Assembly (NCBI GenBank): GCA_026929865.2
Contig: CM049405.1
Span: forward strand, 24,477,001 to 24,541,000
Direction of reading: 5' to 3'
DNA: 64,000 bases
Origin: Hyperoplus lanceolatus
Taxonomy: Eukaryota; Chordata; Actinopteri; Uranoscopiformes; Ammodytidae
The notes below the pieces were generated by a model. The model searched no databases and had not been told where the DNA came from. It worked only from the letters and a program-made list of their open reading frames with translations. Shown piece after piece: positions 55,137-64,000 of the stretch (position 1 is its first letter; each line of letters begins with the position of its first letter). Position numbers and translations under genes: made by a program.

Positions 55137-55173
55137 CGCACAAATCACCCCACTACGTGGGGTGATTTGTGCG
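55137..55173. repeat. Perfect 17-bp hairpin of the element's subterminal motif
   Basis: CGCACAAATCACCCCAC, loop TAC, then its exact reverse complement. It directly abuts the TGA (55174-55176, minus strand) that closes the transposase-like frame. It may be a subterminal transposase-binding palindrome or an end-to-end junction of two element copies. Confidence 0.93.
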
Positions 55174-55345
55174 TCATTGTGTCACAATGACAAAGTCACC
55201 ATCATCATCTTTCTGGCCATCTGAACTCTCATCAGTGGTGTCGTTAAGTGGAATTGAGATGTCACCCTCTTCTGAGCTACTGTAGACAATCACTTTCTTT
55301 TGGTGACCAGCGTATACAGCCATGCCACTGGCACAACTCTCAGAA
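55174..55345 (-). pseudogene. C-terminal fragment of an unidentified protein, probably the element's transposase
   Basis: The minus-strand frame ends ...DGDFVIVTQ followed by TGA at 55176-55174. About 57 codons upstream of the stop belong to it, with an acidic stretch (SSSEEGDISIPLNDTTDESS, then QKDDDGD) typical of a disordered acidic tail. Further upstream the frame runs into the antisense of the inserted LINE (from about 55345), so the rest of the protein is missing. Its location, ending beside the subterminal repeat, is where a transposon's transposase would end. I recognise no catalytic motif and cannot name the family. It could equally be a chance frame, though the acidic composition and placement argue otherwise. 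Confidence 0.42.
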
Positions 55346-55672
55346 ATGTACTTTGCACTAGTTGCTCCGTGCTTGTGGAACCAACTGCCACCTGACAAAT
55401 GTGATTCCCCCTACATTTCTGCCTTTAAATCAAGGATCAAAACCCATATGTACACCCTGGTGTTTCCTCCCCATTAACCTCTGCACTACTTACTTACCTC
55501 TGCACTACTATCTGTGTTTATGTGGATGTATGGGCTTTACGTCTTTTATTTTGGTTATTGTTATTTTACCTTCATTGTTTACCTACTGAATGCACTATGT
55601 ACAGCACTTTGGACAGTGCAAACTGTCATAAATGTGCTTTTATAAATACATTTTACTTACTTACTTACTTAT
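55340..55672 (+). mobile_element. 5'-truncated L2/CR1-like LINE, 3' end
   Basis: From 55352 the + strand reads FALVAPCLWNQLPPDKCDS, followed by AFKSRIKTHMY and a TAA at 55475-55477. The APxLWNxLP and FKSRLKTHL signatures are typical of the extreme C-terminus of L2/CR1-group ORF2 proteins. A 3' UTR with TGTACAGCACTTTGGACAGT follows and ends in TTAC/ACTT repeats (55651-55670), like L2-type tails. The insertion interrupts the TA-flanked element, so it is younger than it. The exact 5' junction (55335-55350) is uncertain, and no TSD could be placed. Everything upstream of the last ~40 codons is missing, as usual for 5'-truncated LINE copies. Confidence 0.78.
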
Positions 55673-56317
55673 AACTCACCCAGGCCCTTGCGCACAAATC
55701 ACCCCATCCCCAGAATTTTGGATAATAGGCATGATGCAGCAATTTAGGGTTGACATTGTGCTAACTATATAGACTCAAAGTATAGCATACCAAAGCACTA
55801 AAACATGTGTCAAATGTTTTCAAACGTGTCTATAATTGTTCAGACACAATAATCAAAAAACCTTGATCATGGAAATTTTACTTTGAAAGGCAAAACACAG
55901 TTTTTTGAGCTTAAATGTGCTTATATCTTATTCCTTGTGTCTCCCTTCTTTACAGGATGAGTCAAATGGATGGCTCTTCTTAAATATGTGGTCACATTTC
56001 CAATTTCTTCCACGGTTTTCTAGAAACAAGGGGTTTTGCAACTTCCAAAATGCACAAATCACCCCACCTTCCCCTATATATATATACAGTATCTCACAAA
56101 AGTGAGTACACCCCTAACATTTATTCAAATATTTCATTATATCTTTCCATGCGACAACACTGAATACATGACACTTTGATACAATGTCAAGTAGTCAGTG
56201 TACAGCTTGTATAACAGTGTAAATGTACTGTCCCCTCAAAATAACTCGACACACAGCCATTAATGTCTAAACTGCTGGCAACAAAAGTGAGTACACCCCT
56301 AAGAAAAAAATTCCAAA

Positions 56318-57150
56318 TTGGGCCCAAAGTGTCAATATTTTGTTTTGCCATCATTATTTTCTAGCACTGCCTTAACCCTCTTGGGCATGCAGTTCACTAG
56401 AGCTTCACAGGTTGCAACTGGAACCCTCTTCTACCCATTCATGACGACATCAAGGAGCTGGTGGATATTAGAGTCCTTGCGCTCCTCCATCTCCCGTTTT
56501 AGGATGCCCCAAAGATGCTCAATAGGGTTTAAGATTGGAGACATGCTTGGCCAGTCCATAACCTTTACCCTCAGCTTCTTTAGCAAGCCAGTGGTCTTTC
56601 GGAGGGGTGTTTGGGGTCGTTATCATGTTGCAGTACTGCCCTGCGGCCCAGTTTATGAAGGGAGGGGATCATGCTCTGCTTCAGTATGACACAGTACATG
56701 TTAGAATTCAATGAACTGTGGATCCCCAGTGCTGGCAGCACTCATGCAGCCCCAGACCATGACACTCCAACCACCATGCTTGACTCTAGGCAAGACACAC
56801 TTGTCTTTGTACTCCTCACCTGGTTGCCGCTCCACACTCTTAACACCATCTGAACCAAATAAATGTATTTTGGTCTCATCAGACCACAGGACATGGTTGC
56901 AGTAATCCATGTCCGTAGTCTGTTTGTCTTCAGCAAACTTTTTGTGGGGTTTCTTGTGCATCATCTTTCGAATAGGCTTCCTTCTGGGATGACAGCCATG
57001 CAGACCAGTATGATGCAGAGTGCGGCGTATGATCTGAGCACTGACAGGTTGACCCCCCCCCCTTCAAGCCCTTCAGCAATGCTGGCAGCACTCATACGTC
57101 TATTTTCCAAAGCCAACCTCTGTGTACGACGCTGACCATGTGCACTCAAC
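56318..57150 (-). pseudogene. Tc1-like transposase, minus-strand copy, N-truncated and frameshifted
   Basis: Reading down the minus strand, about 57145-57000 encodes the end of the DNA-binding region (AHGQRRTQRLALENRRMSAA, then IRRTLHHTGLHG after a frame change). 56964-56701 encodes KKFAEDKQTT and VLWSDETKIHLFG, the first catalytic Asp (codon 56880-56878), and GGWSVMVWGCMSAAS. 56690-56318 encodes HDNDPKH (second Asp, codon 56618-56616), NPIEHLWG with the catalytic Glu, and RVPVATCEALVN. Defects: the first ~100 residues are missing because an inverted 3' half replaces them; there is a frame break at the G-run (57052-57062 region), a deletion near 56705, a 1-base loss after DPKH, SPDL changed to SPIL, and a TGG-to-TAG stop in NGWKR. 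No active DDE enzyme can be made. Confidence 0.9.
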
Positions 57151-57154
57151 CTTC

Positions 57155-57501
57155 GTAAACTGGGCCGCAGGGTGGTATTGCAACATGATAACGACCCCAA
57201 ACACACCTCCAAGACGACCAGTGGCTTGCTAAAAAAGCTGAGGGTAAAGGTTATGGCCTGGCCAAGCATGTCTCCAGACCTAAACCCTATTGAGCATCTT
57301 TGGGGCATCCTCAAATGGAAGGTGGAGGAGCGCAAGGTCTTTAATATCCACCAGCTCTGTGATGCTGTCATAAATGGGTGGAAGAGGGTTCCAGTTGCAA
57401 CCTGTGAAGCTCTAGTGAACTACATGCCCAAGAGGGTTAAGGCAGTGCTGGAAAATAATGGTGGCCACACAAAATATTTACACTTTGGGCCCAATTTGTA
57501 A
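57155..57501 (+). pseudogene. Tc1-like transposase C-terminal half, plus-strand duplicate
   Basis: Open from about 57172 to the TAA at 57501. The frame shows LQHDNDPKHTSKTT (second catalytic Asp), MSPDLNPIEHLWGILK (catalytic Glu within the DD34E domain), RVPVATCEALVNYMPKR and the usual C-terminal LENNGGHTKY. It is intact through this segment and better preserved than its inverted partner at 56318-56690. It has no first catalytic Asp and no DNA-binding domain on this strand, because the central sequence is in the opposite orientation. The Met at the start of the open frame is internal, with no evidence of a promoter. It is part of the right arm of the fold-back element. Confidence 0.92.
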
Positions 57502-57725
57502 ATTTTTTCTAAGGGGTGTACTCACTTTTGTTGCCAGCAGTTTAGACATTAATGGCTGTGTGTCGAGTTATTTTGAGGGGACAGTAAATTTACACTGTTA
57601 TACAAGCTGTACACTGACTACTTTACATTGTATCAAAGTGTCATTTATTCATTGTTGTCCCATGAAAAGATATAAAGAAAAATGTGAAGAAATGTGAGGG
57701 GTGTACTCACTTTTGTGAGATACTG

Positions 57726-57955
<230 letters not shown>

Positions 57956-58147
57956 TATTTTTTTTCATAATTCAATGCGGGCTGCCAGATATGTTTCTGC
58001 GGGCCGCACTTTGAGAACCACTACTGTAGACGCTTGTTGATGTTCAAGCAAATAATTTGGTATAATATGTTTGACATAGCATAGTGAATTTTAGAGAATA
58101 CCTTTTCAAGGAGTTCAACATTTAAATTCTACAAAAAAGGGGGATTG

Positions 58148-58519
58148 TTAAAGGTCATATAATGCTCATTTTCAGGTTCAAATTTATAATTTGAGTTTCT
58201 GCTAAAAACTGTTTTCATGGTGTAGTGTCCAACAGACCCTTTACATTTTTCACAGTGCCATTGATGAATCTGCTTGTTTTCTGCCTCTGGCTGAAACACT
58301 TGTTTTAGACGTTTTAGAGCGTGTTGCTTTAAGCCCTGCTTTCCAAAGAGCCTAGTCTGCTCTGTATGGCCCTGAATCTGAATGCCGGTTTAAATGTTAC
58401 TGTCAGTCAGATTCAGGGGTTTCTGGGGGTGTGGCTTATTACAGGTGGATGTAGTGCTAAGTTAGGTTGGCATCATGGGGCGTGGCTACCTCCCTTATGG
58501 CACAATATATTACCTTTAA
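58148..58519 (+). mobile_element. TTAA-flanked non-autonomous DNA transposon (sister of 34448-34821)
   Basis: The 364-bp body (58152-58515) is flanked by TTAA and has inverted ends AGGTCATATAATG and CAATATATTACCT. Its length and block order match the 34.4 kb copy read on the opposite strand. Kolobok/piggyBac-like by target site. No coding capacity. Confidence 0.78.
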
Positions 58520-59140
58520 GGCAAAACAAACAAACATTTCACCAAAAACATTGGACAATGTGACACTGGGTTTCAATGTAACTAAATACATTTTAATATG
58601 AAACATTTTTGAATGTCAAAATGGCATTTTAAGTTTCTGCAAGATCATATTTTAAATGGAGAAACATCAGCAATTGTCTTTTTTCTTGAAGTATGATGAA
58701 TTATCCATCTCTCGCCTTGATAGACGATAGGAGTCAGAACTTGAGCTTGTGGCAGCCACCATCTTCATCCATTACTGAAGCAGCTATCATCTACGGTTAG
58801 CAGTCTGTATACATATTTTTGTTCTGTGTGTATCTGTATGTGTTTTGTGCAACCAGGTGCATTATGGGAAGGCTGACTGCTAAGCATCCTCTCAGGGGAA
58901 GCGGGCTAGGTGGCATTTATCTAAGGGCACTCTTTTGTTCTTGAAACGTCCCCTGTGCTTTCAATAATTCAACAGGCAGCCTTTTCTTCTCCTTACTTCC
59001 GCTTGACACGATGCCAACGTGTACCACCTCAGGGTTAAATACGTGCTCGCCTGCACACACCCCCAACAAGACACATGCCCAGGAGTCACACATCAATGGG
59101 ACAGCACGTGCACCGACTTCAATGTATTGTACTTCTGTAT
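58520..59140. other. Intergenic DNA, nothing recognised
   Basis: No gene or repeat ends seen. Confidence 0.5.
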
Positions 59141-59369
59141 ATGATCACTATATAGCAGTTTGTGTGGTATGGAGCCAGCCAGGGGTGCTTTCGGATTACA
59201 GTTTATTCAATCAATTCATAGTAACGCACCGCATTTAACGTTCAGTAACGATAACGGCGTTGTAACGACGGAAAAAGTAATTAGTTAGATTACGCCGTTA
59301 CTGAAAAAAGAACGGTGTTACCTAACGCCGTTATTTTAAACGGCGTTATTCCCAACACTGATGATCACT
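59141..59369. mobile_element. Remnant of a hAT-like element with AACGGCGTTA repeats
   Basis: The right end CCCAACACTG (59351-59360) and the dense CGCCGTTA / AACGGCGTTA motifs at 59222-59350 match, from memory, a fish hAT family that begins CAGTGTTGGGAATAACGCCG. ATGATCACT occurs at 59141-59149 and 59361-59369 and could be the TSD. The left side lacks a recognisable CAGTG terminus, so it is decayed or rearranged. Confidence 0.55.
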
Positions 59370-60148
59370 CGTGTTAAAGTAGGTAATACAGTAGTTTATC
59401 CTCATTGAGTGAAACCATATATGGGCTTTCACACAAAATGGTTGAATTATCTATATTGTGGCCAAGCATGCATGAGGGTTGACTGCAAAGCCATAAAGAA
59501 TAAGACAAGATAATTATTACGGTGTTTACATCTGTTAATAACTTATTTGTCTTTATTTTGTACTGTCGCTTTGAGCCACCCAACTTTTGAGAGCATGTAT
59601 TGACAATCACATGGGCCATACGTTATGCACTTAAACAGATGTTTTTGGTTCAGATGCCGTTGTTTTCCTTGAAACTAAACCAGAATCTTTACTGACCCTA
59701 AAGTGAATACTAAAGGCAGAATCCACAAAAAGATTGCTCTGCTTTATCGGCCACGTAACCTGTGCAAATAAGAGAAAAATATAGCGTGCCACAAAGCATG
59801 CACAAAAGGGGGAAATGCACGCACATAGCACCTGGTACTATTGTATGTAAATGAGTAAATATTTAAAAATTCAGTGAAAAAGTGTCCCCTTCCCATGCAA
59901 ATTTGCCTTGTTGCAAACATTGTATGAGGGTGATAACCATCTCCTGTTATATACACCCCCTTTCTATTTCCTTGTAGACAAGAGAACATAGTTGCTGTCA
60001 TTTCGATATGTCACATTGAGCTACACACAAAACAAACAAATGTTTTGCTTCAATCAGCCACAGTGAATGACCCAGGTGGGATTCAGCCCACCTGTCCCAG
60101 GCCAGAGGACAAGACAGAGTCATCTGCCTCTCACTCCCCATAAGGCCA

Positions 60149-60150
<2 letters not shown>
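59370..60150. other. Intergenic DNA, nothing recognised
   Basis: AT-rich, no gene or RNA recognised. Confidence 0.5.

Positions 60151-60182
<32 letters not shown>
60151..60182. repeat. (GT)n microsatellite
   Basis: 32 bp of GT. Confidence 0.96.
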
Positions 60183-60185
<3 letters not shown>

Positions 60186-61079
60186 CACTTGTTTGTGTTC
60201 CCAAGGGTAATCAGGCTCTGTGTTCAAAAGCTATGGGCCCTGGGAGGGTCAGAGGGGGCCTACCTGACTGCCGCGTCTATCATCAGCCAAAAAAGTGGAG
60301 CAGAAAGGTCATATGTAACCATCTCGGATGTAGCTCAGAATCAATCTGGGAGTCGGCTGTACCCGCAGACTAAAATAGAGACGGATTGTTTGGTTTTGTT
60401 GTGCAGCTGTGTGTCATTGCTTGTATGGCTGTTGATTTGTTTTTGCCCTGAGATTGATATCTGAAAGCACTTTTCTTTGCCTGTGTAGTGGGAAACGTCC
60501 TGTGGGTCAAGGTTTTAGATTTCTGGTTCAAAGCTACATTGAGTTCATGTGCCTTTTTTTTAACTCAAAGTAATGTATTTTAAACAGTATGGCCTGGTGG
60601 TAGTAAGGGAAAAAAACAGCAAAGTTAGTCATGGTCGGCCTTGATTCTTTTTAAACATATTTTTAGATCTTTAGTGAACAAAATCTCAAATATAAATGTA
60701 AAGTTATAAATATTATAATATGGTTTAGGGATGTTTGACTGATTAACATAATTATAGGTCACTTGAGGTTTACAAAATGGCTGTACATGTAATCATGTAG
60801 ACCAAACAGCAATTCAAATTCCCAAACAATTTGTAATGATTGATTGTAATGATTTACCATTGGGGAACATTGATGGCAAATGAAAATTGGACTTGTTGCC
60901 ATATAATTGCAAGTTGGTGTTTCAATAGCAGCTTGATATGTTGCCATGTCGATTTCCATCATGCATGTTTCACTTTCTACAGCTCTTGGAGCAAACCCAC
61001 AGTGTCTAGCTCTCAAAAGAGTGTCTTTGTCCCGTGAGATATACATTTCTCCCCTCGCTCTGCAGTAACCCCTCGTCAG
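60183..61079. other. Intergenic DNA, nothing recognised
   Basis: No gene; open frames spanning the GT run carry no motif. Confidence 0.5.
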
Positions 61080-61546
61080 CCGTGCAGTATTTCACCTGAC
61101 ATGTCAACCCAGTCTCACAGTGAAATGTAAAATAGCTACATTGGTCCACAGCGCAAAATGTAGAGGTTTCACAATAAAGGCCTTGACATTGTGAATGACC
61201 TACATTTGTTCCCCCTATTCATTTCTAATGGACAGCGTACATGTCACGTGACTTTCAAGTCCTCCCGGCCGAAACGAAACCCAAGCTGTGACCGCCATTA
61301 CCCCAGCTTTTATTCTGCAGTTTTTTAAGATGTATAAGCTATTAAATGGGTTTTTGATAACATTGTTAGTGAGAAATGTGTATCTTACTCTCACAATCTT
61401 CACTCAATGAATGTATACGATGTAGTGTGATGGTTATCACAAATATTATTCTGGACATCGCCAAGAAAATGTAGAAATACAACATTTGTTTCAGGTTGAT
61501 ATACTGGTTGCTATGCTGTTGCTATGACGCTCCTGGCGCTGCCTTG
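61080..61546. repeat. Dispersed-repeat-like sequence
   Basis: CAACCCAGTCTCACAGTGAA followed by GTAGCTACATTG-like text resembles a recurrent fish repeat from memory. Termini not placed. Confidence 0.35.
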
Positions 61547-61721
61547 AACCGGAAACAGGAAGCGTTTGAATTATTATGATTTATTTGCTGTAAATGCTTA
61601 ATTTGTTGTTCTCTCATTTTAAAAACACATGTTTATTACAGAGGAGGGATGACGTCTACAGAGTCGCCTGTTTACAGCTCCCGTGACAGTTATGAACGTT
61701 TTATATTTTCTTTGTCACGAG
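61547..61721 (+). repeat. Direct repeat, copy A
   Basis: Starts AACCGGAAACAGGAAGCGTT and shares ordered blocks with copy B 603 bp downstream: TTTGCTGTAAA, GTTCTCTCATTTT, ACATGTTTATT, CTCCCGTGACAGTTA, TTGTCACGAG. Spacing differs by several small indels. Confidence 0.8.
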
Positions 61722-62149
61722 GAAAGCCAATCAAGAGAGCAGAGCTCAGTCATCCTCCACGGTCAGACAGGAAGTGAAGCGATACATTACAAAGTAAAAT
61801 CGGTTGGCACTTCCGGTTTCACCATATGTAATGTATTTAGCTTTCTGTATATGTCCATGGTAGTCATTTAGAGCGAACTGATCGCACGATATTGCGGACT
61901 TTACAGTTAAAATAGTAGGAGAGATCACTTTGCTTGCTTTTTAACCTCTGTATAATCTTGTGGATTAAATTACTTTTTATGTTATTCATTATTTTACATG
62001 AAATTACCTTTGAGGAGAGATATCCTTACTACCTATTTTTTTTCTCACCTGCACACTTTGTTACCTTTTACCTTGTATCTTATTTTCTGTTTTTCTGTAT
62101 TTTTTGTTTTTTTATTGTGCAAATGAATTAAATCAAATCAAAAGCATTA

Positions 62150-62333
62150 AACCGGAAACAGGAAGCGTTTTGCTGACTTTCGTTTTTATTTTTTTGCTGT
62201 AAAAGCTTAATGTAACTGCTAAACTGTGTTCTCTCATTTTTATAAAAAACATGTTTATTTAAGAGCAGGGATTACGTCTCCAGAGTTGCCCGTTTACACC
62301 TCCCGTGACAGTTAGGAACGTTTTTTTCACGAG
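62150..62333 (+). repeat. Direct repeat, copy B
   Basis: Same order of blocks as copy A. It is preceded by AATTAAATCAAATCAAA, an (AATCA)n-like tail that might end a LINE-type insertion between the copies. Confidence 0.8.
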
Positions 62334-62636
62334 CAGCTCCCATGAAGCATGGAAGCGATGCCTATGAGTTCATGGCATGGACATATAAAGAGTTCCAAGC
62401 TATCCGCCGGAGATGGGCCGCATTCTTTTAGCTTGTGACGTCATCTGAATGGCCGCATTCCATTTTCATGTCTGCACCAAGCTGAATCAAAAGGCCACTA
62501 TGTTTGATTTATAGCCTGATATTGATTTTAATGTAATTTCATGTGGTTGATTATATCTATTATGAAATAAAATATATTAAAAACATATATTATATCAGTT
62601 AATAGGCCTATTGAACCAAATCATCCACTAAAGCCC

Positions 62637-62639
<3 letters not shown>
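62334..62639. other. Intergenic DNA, nothing recognised
   Basis: No gene; ATGACGTCA-like TGACGTCATC at about 62437. Confidence 0.45.
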
Positions 62640-62672
<33 letters not shown>

Positions 62673-62673
62673 T

Positions 62674-62770
<97 letters not shown>

Positions 62771-62850
62771 ATGGCCAATCAGACTGAAGACTATATTTTA
62801 ACAGTGAGTGAGTGAGTGAGAGAGAGAGCGAGAGAGAGAGAGAGAGAGAA
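62640..62850. repeat. (GT)n and two (GA)n arrays with a duplicated unit
   Basis: GT at 62640-62671, GA at 62677-62769, and GAGT/GA at 62804-62850. Each GA array is followed by AGCATGGCCAA and then GACT.AAGACT, so the array plus about 30 bp of flank was duplicated. Confidence 0.93.
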
Positions 62851-63160
62851 AGCATGGCCAAAATGACTAAAGACTGTTAAGACATTTTTCACTGCATGCC
62901 CCTCATTTAATCCCTGCACTCTCTTCATAGGCCTATTTTAATGAGATATTCAGAATAATCAGCAGTTGTGGAGGGTGGTCAGCAGGACAGGAGACAATGT
63001 ACATGCACAGTTTTGTGCCATGCATGGTGTGGGAGGAAGATGAGGGAGATGGTTGTGGATTGTTGGATGAAATGGAGCACTAGGCCGAAAACAATAGGAT
63101 GCCTGGATACTCGAATCCTGGGGGAAGAGGATGAGATGGTGGAGGGCTACAGAGACCTGG
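62851..63160. other. Intergenic DNA, GC-balanced
   Basis: Overlapping opposite frames at 62959-63234 carry no motif. No gene assigned. Confidence 0.45.
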
Positions 63161-64000
63161 GGCCTCATGTATAAAGCTTGCGGCGCACAAAAACCTTGCG
63201 TAGACGGAAAGAAATGTGCGGGAAAATGTGACAAACGTTGGTATTTATAAAAACATTCTTTGCGGAGAATTGTGCGTATTCCTACGCCAACTTTTGACCA
63301 TGCGTAGAGCTACCGCAAGGTTTTCCTGACTCGGGGAATCAGCGACGCTCAATGGCAACACCACGAAATAAAGCTCAGTCATCAGAAAAACACAGACAAA
63401 TGACTGTGAAATGCTTGGCACCCAATATATTTAGTCAATAAAATATATAAGCTTACCTATAGTTGCGAATATATGGCTACTGTAGGCCTAGTCTATGGCA
63501 TGCAGTTGTGATGTAGGTTGAATTACTTATCAAGTAGCCTAAGTCTACATGTTTTGGTTATTTCATAAATTGAATCTTATAGCGCTACTCTATAATAATA
63601 TCCTATAGGCCTACGTCGGGAGGTGTTTCCATGAGTGCCCAGCGGGAGAGCAAATTTTAAGAGGTGAGTAAAAAGTAGTTTTGTACAAAGTTAAGCCCAA
63701 CAGATATTAATTAAATTGTATATTTCGTTAGATAAAATCATGTTATGAATTTAGCAAATGATTACACGCATCGATTTCCCATAACAATTCACCCTGGAAG
63801 ATTAAACTATAATCTGACATTGTTGGAAATGTGTGGATCTCACGGGAGATAAACAATTCTCTCGAATAGACTATAAGCATTATTTCACTTGTCACACCAT
63901 ATTTTATATAGGCCTACATATAGTACTACAGGTAGGCCTACGCTAATACGTGATATTGCATACAGTGCAAAGTTGGGCGAAACTGCTTTACAAAGACTAC
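63161..64000 (+). mobile_element. Left part of a TIR DNA element running past the window edge
   Basis: GGGGCCTCATGTATAAAGC is, from memory, the terminal sequence of a PIF/Harbinger- or ISL2EU-type fish element. A subterminal inverted pair AAAACCTTGCG (63190-63200) and CGCAAGGTTTT (63314-63324) follows. The complementary right end (...ATACATGAGGCCCC) is not in the window, so this is either a long element cut by the edge or a solo end. No transposase frame is visible to 64000. Confidence 0.5.

Larger units (their letters stand above)
54952..56074. mobile_element. TA-flanked TIR element (Tc1/mariner-pogo-like?) inserted in the TA array
   Basis: Ends GGGGAAGGTGGGGTGATTTG and its reverse complement at 56055-56074 are perfect, with TA on both sides. 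The core GGGGTGATTTGTGC recurs in inverted orientation inside: 55137, 55157, 55691 and 56051. This gives a subterminal repeat structure. It contains a short transposase-like tail on the minus strand and an inserted LINE 3' end. The TA target suggests the Tc1/mariner/pogo supergroup, but because it sits in a TA array the duplication is weak proof. Confidence 0.75.
56087..57725. mobile_element. Fold-back Tc1-like transposon with ~575-bp inverted arms, TA flanks
   Basis: The 1,639-bp element starts CAGTATCTCACAAAAGTGAG and ends with the exact complement, with TA outside. It has IR/DR architecture: outer repeats at 56087-56115 and 57697-57725, inner repeats at 56276-56300 and 57512-57536, all sharing AAAAGTGAGTACACCCCT. 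Inverted similarity does not stop at the ~230-bp terminal repeats. It continues through transposase coding sequence to about 56660 on the left and 57151 on the right. The element is thus two inverted copies of the same 3' half around a ~490-bp unique centre. A normal Tc1 5' half (promoter, N-terminal HTH/paired-like domain) is absent. The terminal sequence matches, from memory, a Tc1 family common in teleosts. Confidence 0.93.

Noticed and set aside
57172..57501. 109-codon intact open frame as a functional gene
   Set aside because: It is only the C-terminal third of a Tc1 transposase in a fold-back arm; it has no first catalytic Asp and no DNA-binding domain.

Overview
The window looks like ray-finned (teleost) fish chromosomal DNA. 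It is AT-rich and has no bacterial-style gene packing. It is crowded with long (CA/TG)n, (TA)n and (GA)n arrays and carries fish-type transposon debris: a Tc1-like element with IR/DR ends, hAT-type and TTAA-type non-autonomous elements, a Rex3/RTE-like relic and an L2/CR1-like LINE 3' end. I find no host protein-coding gene, exon series, tRNA or rRNA. The longest open frames are translations of microsatellites or pieces of transposase. It is best read as intergenic DNA (a gene desert) or the inside of a very large intron; the sequence alone cannot separate these.

Layout. 0-1.3 kb: a solo LTR with a 5-bp target-site duplication (TSD) set in an older repeat. 1.3-16.8 kb: mostly unique AT-rich sequence with four microsatellites or repeat-like patches and two copies of one TIR repeat family (9.9 and 14.4 kb). 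16.8-19.7 kb: a GC-rich patch, then a dense cluster of TG/CA arrays, poly-G and poly-C. 21.6-23.1 kb: a complete hAT-type element with an 8-bp TSD and internal satellites. 24.6-24.9 kb: an RTE/Rex3-like reverse transcriptase relic. 27.85-28.85 kb: a ~150-bp block duplicated 0.84 kb apart, containing a TAATTA core, which is the best candidate here for a host regulatory element. 31.8-32.0 kb: a second reverse transcriptase relic. 32.6 kb: a ~200-bp TA tract. 34.4 kb: a TTAA-flanked element with a sister copy at 58.1 kb. 37.9-46.9 kb: microsatellites in mostly unique DNA.

46.9-64 kb is the transposon-rich end. It holds a 125-bp hairpin MITE with TTA TSD, a 1.1-kb TIR element, a 572-bp hAT element with 8-bp TSD, a 1.05-kb TIR element, and then a nested stack at 54.49-58.03 kb. 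The stack is a hAT element (8-bp TSD) whose TA-rich interior carries two TA-flanked insertions side by side. One is a 1.1-kb element with an L2/CR1-like LINE tail inside it. The other is a 1.64-kb Tc1-like element that has become a giant fold-back: both arms carry the transposase C-terminal half, in inverted orientation, and the N-terminal DNA-binding region is gone. Beyond this lie a TTAA element, a solo hAT-like end, a duplicated repeat, GA arrays and the start of a TIR element that runs off the window.

No new functional system is evident. The items most worth a second look are the fold-back Tc1, the nested stack that gives a relative order of insertions, and the duplicated TAATTA block.
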